A DNA stretch of 8,505 bases. It comes from Bryobacteraceae bacterium. Its GTDB lineage: Bacteria; Acidobacteriota; Terriglobia; Bryobacterales; Bryobacteraceae. The stretch's first letter is position 1; each line of letters begins with the position of its first letter. The stretch is from NCBI GenBank assembly GCA_029975915.1, contig JARKOC010000166.1, forward strand, positions 1 through 8,505, written 5' to 3'. Position numbers and translations under genes: made by a program. The notes under the pieces were generated by a model. That model had not been told where the DNA came from, searched no databases, and worked only from the letters and a program-made list of their open reading frames with translations. Below, one piece after another: positions 1 to 6,398 of this stretch.

Positions 1-480
1 CACGTCTGCGGCCTTCGGCGCGAATTGTGGGTCGGTGCTGATGCACCAACTCCGGCGCCGCTGAAGCTGGATCCCGTGCTTCCTCAGCACCGCCCAGACG
101 TGATCGGCCGACACGTCACCAAGCGCCTTCGCGACCAGGCCACCCGTCCACGTCGCGTACCCAGACGGCGGCTTCTTGTCGAGTTGCGACAGGATCCGCT
201 TCTCGGTCGCCTCGTCGTACCGACGCTTCCTGCCACGCCCCGGCTTGTCCATGACCCCCGCGATCCGCTGCTCCGCGAAACGCAGGCGCCACTTGCTCAC
301 CGTCGCGGGCCTGATGTCCAGTTGCTCGGCGATCGCGTTGGTACCCTGGCCACTTGCGGCGGCAAGGATGATTCGCGACCTCAGCACCAGCCGCTGCTCG
401 GTCGCTTGGCCGCCCGACCACGACTCCAGCATCGTCCGCTCGCCCTCGCTCAACTCAATCTGGGTGGGTTTGTAACTCAT
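1..480 (-). CDS. IS630-family transposase, N-terminal part (runs off the window)
   Basis: This reading frame starts at ATG 480-478 on the minus strand and stays open for 160 codons to the window edge, so the C-terminus is missing. It begins MSYKPTQIELSEGERTMLES. It contains an N-terminal helix-turn-helix region of the kind found in IS630 transposases, around residues 40-65 (NAIAEQLDIRPATVSKWRLR), followed by a basic linker (GRGRKRRYDEATEKRIL) and the second winged-helix region (SADHVWAVLRKHGIQL, then RRRSWCISTDPQF). In the family this part binds the terminal inverted repeats. The catalytic DDE core, normally starting with a DEKP-like motif shortly after this point, lies outside the window, so activity cannot be judged. 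A terminal inverted repeat lies just upstream of the start, at 495-523. The assignment to IS630/Tc1-mariner rests on the recognisable N-terminal pattern and on the TA dinucleotide at the element end. Confidence 0.88.
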   Translation of the reverse strand, partial: MSYKPTQIELSEGERTMLESWSGGQATEQRLVLRSRIILAAASGQGTNAIAEQLDIRPATVSKWRLRFAEQRIAGVMDKPGRGRKRRYDEATEKRILSQLDKKPPSGYATWTGGLVAKALGDVSADHVWAVLRKHGIQLQRRRSWCISTDPQFAPKAADV

Positions 481-494
481 GCCCACCCACTATC

Positions 495-523
495 ACGTTA
501 CGCTCTATTGGTCAAGCAAGTAC
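495..523 (-). repeat. Terminal inverted repeat of left IS630 element
   Basis: Read on the minus strand, this end begins GTACTTGCTTG and ends GCGTAACGT. The right-hand element's end begins GTACTTACTTG and ends with the same nine bases, while the middle differs. It lies 15 bp upstream of the transposase start and borders TA. The outer block is probably the cleavage end and the inner block a transposase binding site; that split of roles is inference. Confidence 0.75.
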
Positions 524-525
524 TA

Positions 526-802
526 GGAACACCATTGTCGCGGGCAATGCCTTCATGTGTATCTCCCTCGGTCACCGCAGAAATCATGTGGGATCTGTGG
601 CGCGCGATTCAAGTCGAACAGAGCACCTCATGGAAGAGGGCAGACGAAACGCTGTCGTCCGAGCGGTCGACAGCGCTGCGCGCGTTCGACGGCGTTCCAG
701 CGCGGGGATGTCGAAGCGGAGCTGGTGGTTGACCGCGCATGGGGAGGGGAAGTGGCGTTGCGGGCGAAGGCGATTGGTGAGTCAAGGATTGCAGAGGTCC
801 AA
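526..802. other. Stretch without a convincing gene between IS630 end and first lipoprotein
   Basis: Several long frames cross this segment, but they have no recognisable domain or good ribosome site and continue as antisense of the lipoprotein gene to the right. The only structure I see is a possible degenerate attC-like pair at 613-690. The segment probably includes the 3' flank of the minus-strand lipoprotein cassette. Confidence 0.4.
613..690. repeat. Possible degenerate attC-like site
   Basis: GTCGAAC at 613-619 and GTTCGAC at 684-690 form a perfect inverted 7-mer pair with the spacing of a short attC (78 bp). The right half (CCGAGCG, then TCGAC, then GCGCG, then GTTCGACGGC) also resembles the right end of the long repeats found further along. 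The rest of the two arms pairs poorly. It could be a decayed or foreign attC closing the first lipoprotein cassette, or chance in GC-rich DNA. Confidence 0.28.
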
Positions 803-1294
803 TCATGGAGCCCAATCAAGGCACTTTCGCCATTCGACGTCAGGGTTCCAGACTGCATCGATGATTTCGGGGCATCTCGGGTCAATGGGGGCATCGGTGG
901 AGGGCCAGTCTTCAACCGGGGGACTGACCCAGTCGCATGGCAGGCAGGTCGACTTGAACCAGCAACAGTACTCATCGCTGGCAGCGCAGGCCCATGTCAT
1001 CATGCCTCCGTGGGCAAGGCAGTTACAGTAGGGCGGCGCGTAGCAATTACACGGATTGGGTGAGTGTCCAAAGAAGCCGGGAAGATCCACGGTTTCCCAG
1101 GCGAGACAGTCAGCGCTCCAGGGGGCGTCAGGAACACTACCGCCAGAGTCGAGCCTCGCGGCGTCTGTTGAAGTGGCGTCAGGATGGTCGGATTGGCTGT
1201 CCAACGAGGAAACGGTGCTTGATGAACATCCGAGGCTTACGAGAATGACCAGAGGCGAGATGCGAGCACCAGCCATGCGTGGTTTCAGCATCAT
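803..1294 (-). CDS. Cys-rich secreted lipoprotein of unknown function
   Basis: A 163-residue protein. Residues 1-22 look like a lipoprotein signal peptide: basic N-terminus (MMLKPRMAGAR), a hydrophobic stretch (ISPLVILVSLG) and a lipobox ending at Cys23 (SLGC). A Ser/Thr/Asp-rich linker follows to about residue 60, then a compact domain with 12 cysteines, including CNC, CC and CxxC spacings. The even count suggests disulfides and location in the periplasm or at the cell surface. I chose the start at 1294 over an upstream in-frame start at 1441 because only the internal start places the signal peptide at the N-terminus and has a GAGGGG ribosome site just before it. The second ATG at 1291-1289 has better spacing to that site (6 nt) and may be the true start. 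I recognise no family. The gene lies opposite in strand to the RM genes across the attC-like repeat at 1491. Confidence 0.75.
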   Translation of the reverse strand: MMLKPRMAGARISPLVILVSLGCSSSTVSSLDSQSDHPDATSTDAARLDSGGSVPDAPWSADCLAWETVDLPGFFGHSPNPCNCYAPPYCNCLAHGGMMTWACAASDEYCCWFKSTCLPCDWVSPPVEDWPSTDAPIDPRCPEIIDAVWNPDVEWRKCLDWAP

Positions 1295-1392
1295 TTTCCC
1301 CTCATGGCCACCACGCTGGTGTCCTGGAGTGGCCGAGATTCGTTCAAGATCCAGGACCTTGTCAGGTATGGCCATTGCCAGCAGACGGCAAC

Positions 1393-1398
1393 AGTATA
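1393..1398 (-). promoter_or_regulatory. Candidate -10 box (TATACT) for the Cys-rich lipoprotein
   Basis: On the minus strand TATACT lies about 100 nt upstream of the lipoprotein start, inside an otherwise gene-free 196-bp stretch (1295-1490). No convincing -35 hexamer is seen at 16-18 nt, so this is a weak candidate. It would explain how a cassette gene pointing this way is transcribed. Confidence 0.25.
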
Positions 1399-1490
1399 CG
1401 GATCGGAGCCGGGGGATTTCACGAAGAGATGGGATTGCCATCCCCGGGAGAGGTCGCGGAGAACTCGCGGTGGAATGGTGTCCTTTGCCC

Positions 1491-1669
1491 GTCGAACGGT
1501 TTGCGCGTCACCGGCGGACGCGTGCCTGGCCGCCAGGCCAGGCCGGGGCGCGCCGGTTGCGGCCCGCGGCCGAAGGTCGCCCCTCGTTCTTGTTCCAGTC
1601 CATCCGAGCCGCGGGCTCGTGCAAACGGCGTGTCCCGAGCGTCCGACCGCGTGAACGCGCTTGTTCGAC
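1491..1669. repeat. attC-like integron recombination site, copy 1
   Basis: The ends are GTCGAAC (1491-1497) and GTTCGAC (1663-1669), matching the AAC...GTT core of attC R'' and R' boxes. Next to them, GCGCGTCAC on the left arm pairs with GCGCGTTCAC on the right arm (reverse complement), leaving an unpaired extra base as attC sites do. Further in, the CGCCGGTTGC region and the CCGCGG blocks also face near-complements, so the whole 179 bp can fold into one imperfect hairpin. The sequence is closely similar to copies 3, 4 and 5. In this copy a base change (GCAAACGGCG) weakens the inner stem slightly. The site separates the lipoprotein from the first RM unit. Confidence 0.72.
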
Positions 1670-1760
1670 GGCCCTCTCCGCGCCGGTAGGTCGGCCCCTG
1701 TTTGTTTCAAAGGGTGGCGCAGTCGGTTAGGATTCGGCACGAGTCCGATGGAGGGCGAGA

Positions 1761-2150
1761 ATGGCTGGCAAGGGACGCGCCGTGCAGAACGGTCAGGACC
1801 TGCGGGATGCGGTGGCGGATCTCGGTCGTAGCATGGGTTTGGAGACCGAAATCGAGGTCCAGGTGGGGCGACGGCTTTGGGGCGCACGTCGCAGGATTGA
1901 TGTAGTAGTACGGCATCCGGAGACCCGGAGGACGTTGGGCATCGAGTGCAAGTACCAGGCGACGCAGGGAACGGCCCAGGAGAAGATTTCGGCGACCATC
2001 GAAGACATGAAGGGATGGCCGATTCGGGGCATCGTGGTCTTCGACGGTGACGGCTTCACGAGTGACATGGTGGCGTACTTGCTTTCGACCGGTAAGGCGA
2101 TCGAGTTCCAGGACGTGCGGAAGTGGCTTGAACTCTACTTCGGTTTGTAG
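1761..2150 (+). CDS. Small PD-(D/E)XK nuclease, probable restriction endonuclease of the first RM unit
   Basis: A 129-residue protein with the core of a PD-(D/E)XK nuclease: Asp47 in RRIDVVV, then Glu62-Cys63-Lys64 in GIECKYQ at the end of the next strand, followed by a Gln/Glu-Lys helix (AQEKISATIEDMK, 72-84) and a hydrophobic strand (GIVVFDGDG). Asp47, Glu62 and Lys64 would hold the metal and the scissile phosphate. An ideal GGAGG ribosome site at 1750-1754, 6 nt before ATG, supports the start. The adenine methyltransferase gene begins 14 bp downstream, so the pair looks like one type II RM operon, with the nuclease expected to cut sites that lack the partner's methyl mark. At 129 residues it is small for a stand-alone type II enzyme and has no visible separate DNA recognition domain. 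Alternatives are a Vsr-like or other accessory nuclease. Confidence 0.75.
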   Translation: MAGKGRAVQNGQDLRDAVADLGRSMGLETEIEVQVGRRLWGARRRIDVVVRHPETRRTLGIECKYQATQGTAQEKISATIEDMKGWPIRGIVVFDGDGFTSDMVAYLLSTGKAIEFQDVRKWLELYFGL

Positions 2151-2164
2151 CGGGGGTTCCGACC

Positions 2165-2989
2165 TTGGGGGAGTTTCGTCCGTTTCTGAAGTGGGCGGGA
2201 GGCAAGCGGCAGTTGCTGCCTGCGCTGGCGGGACACGTCCAGCGGTTGGGGCCGTTTCGCGCGTACCACGAGCCGTTCGTGGGCGGCGGCGCACTGTTCT
2301 TTGAGTTGCGCAACCAGAAACTGATCGAGGACGGCGTTTCGCTGTCTGACGTCAATGTGCGTTTGATTGAGGCGTACCAGGGCGTCGCGACTGATGTGGA
2401 CGAGGTCGTACGGCACCTTCGCAGCCACGCGGAGAGGCACTCTACGGACTACTTCTACGCGGTTCGGGCGTCGGTTCCTGCAACGGTCGCGGAGCGGGCC
2501 GCACGTCTGATCTACTTGAATCGCACCTGTTTCAACGGCCTTTACCGTGAGAACAGCAAGGGCCAGTTCAACGTGCCGATTGGCCGGTACGTGAACCCGA
2601 CCATCTGCGACGAAGAGACGCTTCGTGCGGCGTCGGCTGCGCTTAGACCGGCCAAGTTGTCCGTTCGCTCGTTCGAGGGCGTGATCGAGGATGCGCAGCC
2701 GGGTGACTTGGTCTACTTCGATCCGCCTTACGTGCCGGTTTCCAAGACAGCATCTTTCACCGCGTACGCTCAGGACGGGTTCTCGATGGCGGACCAGGCA
2801 CGCTTGGCAGATGTCTTCTCAGCGTTGGCGGAGCGTGGCGTGCACGTGATGCTGTCGAACTCGAAGACGGACGTGGTGGTGGCCATGTATTCGAAGTTTC
2901 GCATCGACACGGTGCTGGCGAAGCGGGCCGTGAACCGGGATGCGGATGGCCGCGGTAAGGTCGAGGAAGTCATCGTCACGAGTTTCTGA
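2165..2989 (+). CDS. Dam/D12-family adenine-N6 DNA methyltransferase
   Basis: A 274-residue protein, the usual size for class alpha (D12) N6-adenine methyltransferases. It transfers a methyl group from S-adenosylmethionine to adenine in DNA; many members modify GATC, but the site here cannot be read from sequence alone. Visible motifs in order: FLKWAGGK (7-14) and EPFVGGGALFF (36-46) for S-adenosylmethionine binding, SDVN (61-64), the family block LNRTCFNGLYREN (118-130) with GQFNVPIG (133-140), and the catalytic DPPY (186-189). All key residues are present, so it should be active. The start is TTG at 2165, because this places the first motif at the normal distance from the N-terminus and no ATG is available; the preceding GGGGG (2152-2156) may serve as ribosome site. 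It directly follows the small nuclease and ends 49 bp before attC-like copy 2. The pair reads as nuclease plus protective methylase. Confidence 0.93.
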   Translation: MGEFRPFLKWAGGKRQLLPALAGHVQRLGPFRAYHEPFVGGGALFFELRNQKLIEDGVSLSDVNVRLIEAYQGVATDVDEVVRHLRSHAERHSTDYFYAVRASVPATVAERAARLIYLNRTCFNGLYRENSKGQFNVPIGRYVNPTICDEETLRAASAALRPAKLSVRSFEGVIEDAQPGDLVYFDPPYVPVSKTASFTAYAQDGFSMADQARLADVFSALAERGVHVMLSNSKTDVVVAMYSKFRIDTVLAKRAVNRDADGRGKVEEVIVTSF

Positions 2990-3038
2990 TCCGGGTGGTT
3001 GTTGCCACACGTTGAATTCGCCTGGATGTTCTCTGCCC

Positions 3039-3208
3039 GTCGAACGGCTTGCGGCTGAACGGCAAGCCCCGGTGCCGCCGCAGGCGGCAGCCGGCGCGGT
3101 CCCTGCGGCCCCGCCAAGCCGGACCTTCAAACTACTGGGGCCATCGAGGCGGGGCCGGTGCAGGGACCGTGTCGGCAGGGGGTTGACCGTTCAAGCCGTT
3201 TGTTGGAC
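3039..3208. repeat. attC-like integron recombination site, copy 2 (divergent)
   Basis: This copy keeps the left end (TGCCCGTCGAACGG) but differs from the other four in its arms and middle. The right box is GTTGGAC (3202-3208), a full match to the GTTRRRY consensus for the attC crossover box. The arms carry CGGCTTG on one side and its complement CAAGCCG on the other. The middle holds a strong stem, 3098-3115 against 3148-3168 (GGTCCCTGC and GGCCCCGCC with their complements, 3-nt bulge). Shared ends with an unrelated middle fit an attC acquired with its cassette from another source. Confidence 0.68.
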
Positions 3209-3289
3209 GGCCTTCTTCGAACAAACAGGGTGGGACGGAAGGGAAGCGAGTCTCCGGTTCACGCTGCCACGTCGACTTCTAGACTGCGA

Positions 3290-3318
3290 TTGACACCCCG
3301 GATTGGGCAGAAGAAGAT
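3290..3318 (+). promoter_or_regulatory. Candidate promoter for the second RM unit
   Basis: A perfect -35 hexamer TTGACA (3290-3295) is followed after 17 nt by GAAGAT (3313-3318), a poor match to TATAAT. It lies in the 170-bp non-coding stretch between attC-like copy 2 and the methyltransferase start at 3379. If used, the three genes would be expressed independently of an upstream integron promoter. Confidence 0.32.
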
Positions 3319-3378
3319 TGGACCGGCGATGATGCCCGCCGTTCGACGTGGGGTGGGCCGCTCTTTCTGAGGGCACCG

Positions 3379-4251
3379 ATGAAGCAGATCGTTCTGGCCG
3401 ACAACCTAGCCTATCTGTCCACCATTCCGAGTGGCTCGGTGGACTTGATCTACATCGACCCGCCTTTCAATACCGGCAAGGAGCAGCGCCGAACTCGTTT
3501 GGAGACGATCCAGGACGAGGAGAACGGGGACCGGACGGGGTTTCAGGGCAAGCGGTACCGTTCAGTCCAAAAGGGGAGTCTGGCGTTCGAGGACAACTTC
3601 GATGACTTCCTGGAGTTTCTGAAGCCTCGGTTGCTGGAAGCACGCCGAGTCCTCGCTCCCACGGGCTCGTTCTTCTTCCACATCGACTATCGGGAAGTCC
3701 ACTACTGCAAAGTGCTGCTCGATAAAATCTTCGGGCGGGAGCGGTTCATCAACGAGATCATCTGGGCCTATGACTATGGTGCGCGGCCGAAGAACCGGTG
3801 GCCCGCCAAGCACGACAACATCCTCTGGTACGCGAACGACCCCGAGAACTACACATTCAACTTCGACGAGATGGATCGGATCCCGTACATGGCCCCTGGC
3901 CTCGTGGGGCCAGAGAAGGCCGAAAGGGGCAAGACCCCGACAGACGTTTGGTGGCACACGATCGTCCCGACCAACGGCCGGGAGAAGACCGGTTATCCGA
4001 CACAGAAGCCCCTCGGGATCATCGAGCGAATCGTGAAAGTCCACTCCAAACCGGGCGACCTTCTCCTGGACTTTTTCGCGGGAAGCGGGACTCTCGGGGA
4101 GGCGGCCGCGCGACTGTGCCGCAAGTTTATCCTGATCGACCACAGCGTCGAGGCCGTCCGGATCGCCGCTCGTCGGCTCGCCTGGGCCGAGCCTGAGTGC
4201 GTCAATTTCGAGCCGGAAGGCGCTGAACCCGTCCAAGCCACTCTTCTGTGA
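3379..4251 (+). CDS. Beta-class DNA methyltransferase (N6-adenine or N4-cytosine), second RM unit
   Basis: A 290-residue site-specific DNA methyltransferase of the N6_N4_Mtase fold with beta-class motif order. The catalytic motif comes first, DPPFNTG (27-33). The motif-X-like TGYPTQKP (204-211) and then the S-adenosylmethionine motif DFFAGSGTLGEAA (231-243) lie near the C-terminus. DPPF is more usual in N6-adenine than in N4-cytosine enzymes, so adenine is the likelier target. The region between about 120 and 200 should carry target recognition. A GAGGG ribosome site at 3369-3373, 5 nt before ATG, supports the start. The stop overlaps the ribosome site of the next gene, which indicates translational coupling. 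The two downstream proteins both carry nuclease signatures, so this enzyme is the protective half of an RM unit. It shares no motif order with the D12 enzyme upstream; the two systems are unrelated. Confidence 0.92.
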   Translation: MKQIVLADNLAYLSTIPSGSVDLIYIDPPFNTGKEQRRTRLETIQDEENGDRTGFQGKRYRSVQKGSLAFEDNFDDFLEFLKPRLLEARRVLAPTGSFFFHIDYREVHYCKVLLDKIFGRERFINEIIWAYDYGARPKNRWPAKHDNILWYANDPENYTFNFDEMDRIPYMAPGLVGPEKAERGKTPTDVWWHTIVPTNGREKTGYPTQKPLGIIERIVKVHSKPGDLLLDFFAGSGTLGEAAARLCRKFILIDHSVEAVRIAARRLAWAEPECVNFEPEGAEPVQATLL

Positions 4252-4258
4252 GGTGCGG

Positions 4259-4810
4259 ATGAACAGGGTCATAACCGATCCAGAGGTGCAGGCGTTGGCC
4301 GCCCTGGCCACCACACTGCAGGCCGACTACGCCGCGGAGGATCTGGCGTGGCAGGGCAGTCCGTTCGCCTGGATCAAGTCCCGGCCATCGAGGCAGCGCG
4401 GCAAGATCGGGGAGCAACTGGTTGCCGGTTGGTGTGCTTCCCGCGATCTGGACGTAATGGGGCCGCCGGATAGCGACTGTGACCGGGTGATCGGTGGGCT
4501 TCGGGCGGAGATCAAATTCTCCACATGGTGGGCGCAAGGGGGCTACACTTTTCAGCAGTTCAGAGACCAAGAGTACGACATTGCCATCTGCCTTGGGATC
4601 AGTCCTTTCGACGCACATTGCTGGGCGATCCCGAAGCACATCCTTCGTCAGCACGTGATCGGCCACCTTCCCCAGCACACGGGTACCGGGGGCACCGAGA
4701 CATTCTGGCTCCAGTCGCTGAACCCGGATGATGTACCGGATTGGCTCGCGCCATGGGGCGGGCGACTCGGTGACGCGCTGAAGGCGCTGCGGAAGGTGTC
4801 GAAGGGCTGA
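4259..4810 (+). CDS. PD-(D/E)XK protein, probable restriction endonuclease (first of two)
   Basis: A 183-residue protein with a probable PD-(D/E)XK core: Glu52 in the helix GKIGEQ (48-53), Asp75 in SDCDRVIGG, and Glu84-Ile85-Lys86 in RAEIKFS, followed by YTFQQFRDQEYDIAICLGI (96-114), where QQF and YDI resemble the late core of several type II endonucleases. It would cut DNA unmodified by the methyltransferase immediately upstream. I prefer ATG 4259 over GTG 4253: GAGGT (4250-4254), overlapping the upstream stop, can serve the ATG, while the GTG has nothing suitable before it. The gap to the methyltransferase stop is 7 bp. Its core layout (GK-hydrophobic-GE helix, CD-x-VI strand, R-x-E-hydrophobic-K strand) is the same as in the next gene, although the sequences differ. 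I cannot name the specificity. Confidence 0.7.
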   Translation: MNRVITDPEVQALAALATTLQADYAAEDLAWQGSPFAWIKSRPSRQRGKIGEQLVAGWCASRDLDVMGPPDSDCDRVIGGLRAEIKFSTWWAQGGYTFQQFRDQEYDIAICLGISPFDAHCWAIPKHILRQHVIGHLPQHTGTGGTETFWLQSLNPDDVPDWLAPWGGRLGDALKALRKVSKG

Positions 4811-4842
4811 CCATACGGTTTGGGATTCTCTTGAGGCACGCC

Positions 4843-5376
4843 GTGGACGTTACCCTTTTGTTTGAGGACGTAGGTAAGGCGATCTTGCTGGCACTTCGCA
4901 CGATGGGCAAGTTCGGGGGCCTTGAAGGTCACTACACGAACAGTCTGAGGTCCCACTTTATCGGGAAGCTTGGAGAGTTCGCCGTGCTTCGGTGGGCTGA
5001 AGGACATGCTCTTGAAACCGAGGGGCGGTTCCTCGACCCGGGTATGGATGGGGAGTGCGACTTGGTCATCGAGTTTCCTGCCGGTGCCAAGAGGGTCGAG
5101 GTCAAGGCATGGAGCCTCAAGTACTGGTCCGAACTTGGTCGATGTGTCGCGGTCGAACAGTTGCCCATCATCCGTGATAAGGCAGACATCATCGTTTGGG
5201 TGGTGGTTTCCGGGAACGGGGCGCTGGCGCCAACGGTGAGTCTCAAGGGGTGGTCGACCATTGCTGAAGTTCAGGCCACGGCCCCGAGGATGACTGGCTG
5301 GAAGGGCATGCGACTGGTCAACAACCATCAGGTCGAGGAAAGGGATCTGCACCCCCTCGCGGAGTTGCTTCAGTAG
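4843..5376 (+). CDS. PD-(D/E)XK protein, possible second endonuclease subunit
   Basis: A 177-residue protein with a second PD-(D/E)XK-like core: Glu45 in GKLGEFAVLRW (41-51), Asp73 in GECDLVIEF, and Glu86-Val87-Lys88 in RVEVKAWS, then AVEQLPIIRDKADIIVWVVV (a Gln in the following helix and a hydrophobic strand). GTG at 4843 is chosen over the in-frame TTG at 4831 because GAGG at 4833-4836 gives a 6-nt spacing to the GTG. The gene starts 32 bp after the previous one and ends 26 bp before attC-like copy 3, closing the cassette. It may be a second subunit of a heterodimeric restriction enzyme, an independent nuclease, or an accessory protein using the nuclease fold. The active-site assignment is from motif reading only. 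Confidence 0.68.
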   Translation: MDVTLLFEDVGKAILLALRTMGKFGGLEGHYTNSLRSHFIGKLGEFAVLRWAEGHALETEGRFLDPGMDGECDLVIEFPAGAKRVEVKAWSLKYWSELGRCVAVEQLPIIRDKADIIVWVVVSGNGALAPTVSLKGWSTIAEVQATAPRMTGWKGMRLVNNHQVEERDLHPLAELLQ

Positions 5377-5402
5377 GGAGCAACGTGCATCTGGCCTTGC
5401 CC

Positions 5403-5581
5403 GTCCAACGGTTTGCGCGTCACCGGCGGACGCGTGGCCGGCCGCCAGGCCGGACCGGGGCGCGCCGGTTGCGGCCCGCGGCCAGAGGCCGCCCCTCGTT
5501 TGGTTCCCGGTCCGTCCGAGCCGCGGGCTCGATGCAACCGGCGTGTCCCGAGCGTCCGTCCGGTGTATGCGCTTGTTCGGC
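5403..5581. repeat. attC-like integron recombination site, copy 3
   Basis: The ends are GTCCAAC (5403-5409), which matches the RYYYAAC consensus fully, and GTTCGGC (5575-5581). The body is very similar to copies 1, 4 and 5, including the inner GCCGGTTGC and GCAACCGGC stem. Small changes in the right arm (CGTCCGTCCGGTGTATGCGC) reduce arm pairing compared with the other copies. It begins 26 bp after the stop of the second RM unit. Confidence 0.72.
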
Positions 5582-5625
5582 GGCCCCTTACTGTGTGCGT
5601 TGATGATCTTCTTGCGGTTCGTGGA

Positions 5626-5654
5626 TTGCAATGGCTCTGAATTTTGCGAATAGT
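5626..5654 (+). promoter_or_regulatory. Candidate promoter for the plus-strand lipoprotein
   Basis: TTGCAA (5626-5631) and AATAGT (5649-5654) are separated by exactly 17 nt and each matches its consensus at 4 of 6 positions. A start of transcription near 5661 would precede the ribosome site at 5689. It lies just inside the cassette after attC-like copy 3. Confidence 0.33.
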
Positions 5655-5700
5655 TTTCGACATCGCTACGGCCGATGATTCGGCCATTGGAGGGGCTGGG

Positions 5701-6396
5701 GTGGGAATTCGTCTGCACTTTACCGTGGTTGCCCTCGTTGCCATGTCGTTTGTCGGATGCGACAGTGATGGTGAATCGACGCCTTACCCGGGCTGTCAAT
5801 GCGATACCACGCTGCCAGTTCCTGAAACCAATGTGATGTGGGTCAGCACAGGGACGACAGACTTCACTTACGCGTCATCGCTCTGCGAATACATCCTGAG
5901 CGAGGATTGGGATGACCCTCGGCCGGTTCGGATGATTGGGACGGTGACGGGGGTGGGGCTGGATTCGGAAGAGGCCGCCCTGGTGCGGGAGAGTGTCTGC
6001 GACGTAAGCGAAATCGCCTGTCGGTACTACTTCGATTCTGTTTTGGAGGTGACTGTCGAACATGATTTCGATGGGAGGCGGCATCCTGGCATGTCGCTCT
6101 ACCTCCTCGCGATCGGCCCTGGGACGGAGCACGCTAGAGAGATATATGAGGGACACAGGTTGATGTTCTTTGGGAAAATTTTGAGGGGTAATGATCCTCT
6201 TGTTGCGATTGCAATCGTTCCCGCGATGTTCACCGAGCGCAACTGCTACGTCTTCGCGCCAGACAACGTCGCAATCACCCGGCAGTTTGGGGAGTCACCC
6301 GTCACCGAGGCAGAGATGGCTTCGTTGGTCGAGGAGACCCTCAGGGTCGGAGTCGAAGCCTGCAACGAACGGACTGACAATCCTTCGTCTCCCTGA
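5701..6396 (+). CDS. Predicted lipoprotein of unknown function
   Basis: A 231-residue protein starting at GTG 5701. The upstream in-frame ATG at 5644 would add 19 polar residues before the signal peptide, while GGAGGGG at 5689-5695, 5 nt before the GTG, is a strong ribosome site. Residues 1-19 form a signal peptide (MGIRLHFTVVALVAMSFVG) with a lipobox ending at Cys20 (FVGC). Asp21 follows at +2; in Escherichia coli this residue keeps lipoproteins in the inner membrane, and whether that holds here is unknown. The mature part has alternating hydrophobic and acidic stretches (residues 70-200) and six further cysteines that could pair. No known domain is recognised. The stop codon ends 2 bp before the left box of attC-like copy 4, an unusually tight fit that marks this as a single-gene cassette. 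Confidence 0.78.
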   Translation: MGIRLHFTVVALVAMSFVGCDSDGESTPYPGCQCDTTLPVPETNVMWVSTGTTDFTYASSLCEYILSEDWDDPRPVRMIGTVTGVGLDSEEAALVRESVCDVSEIACRYYFDSVLEVTVEHDFDGRRHPGMSLYLLAIGPGTEHAREIYEGHRLMFFGKILRGNDPLVAIAIVPAMFTERNCYVFAPDNVAITRQFGESPVTEAEMASLVEETLRVGVEACNERTDNPSSP

Positions 6397-6398
6397 CC

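Larger units (their letters stand above)
1..523 (-). mobile_element. IS630-type insertion sequence, left copy (partial)
   Basis: This is the transposase 5' part plus one element end. The inner end is placed at 523 because 495-523, read on the minus strand, matches the end of the right-hand element (8351-8379) at 21 of 29 positions, including the first six and the last nine. It is followed by TA at 524-525, the target dinucleotide expected for IS630 elements. The other end is outside the window. Confidence 0.75.

Noticed and set aside
25..732. A 235-codon plus-strand open frame at the left edge
   Set aside because: It is antisense to the IS630 transposase N-terminus, which is clearly recognisable on the minus strand. 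The plus-strand product is Arg/Pro-rich and matches nothing.
557..1063. Plus-strand open frames of about 160 codons over the first lipoprotein
   Set aside because: The minus strand has a ribosome site, signal peptide, lipobox and ordered cysteines; the plus-strand frames have none of these.
1491..1669. Interpretation of the 180-bp repeat as a MITE or REP-type element
   Set aside because: No target-site duplication is seen flanking the copies, the intervals are all cassette-like, and the ends fit the attC core. It is not fully excluded because no integrase is in view.
2939..3293. Plus-strand open frame bridging the D12 methylase end and attC-like copy 2
   Set aside because: It overlaps the methylase in another frame and continues through repeat sequence without a ribosome site or recognisable domain.
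3562..4314. A 250-codon minus-strand open frame opposite the beta-class methyltransferase
   Set aside because: It is a shadow of the plus-strand gene, which has all the methyltransferase motifs and a good ribosome site.
4648..5799. A 383-codon open frame on the minus strand
   Set aside because: It lies antisense to the two nuclease-like genes and runs through an attC-like repeat. It has no domain, and the GC-rich codon pattern opens the reverse frame.
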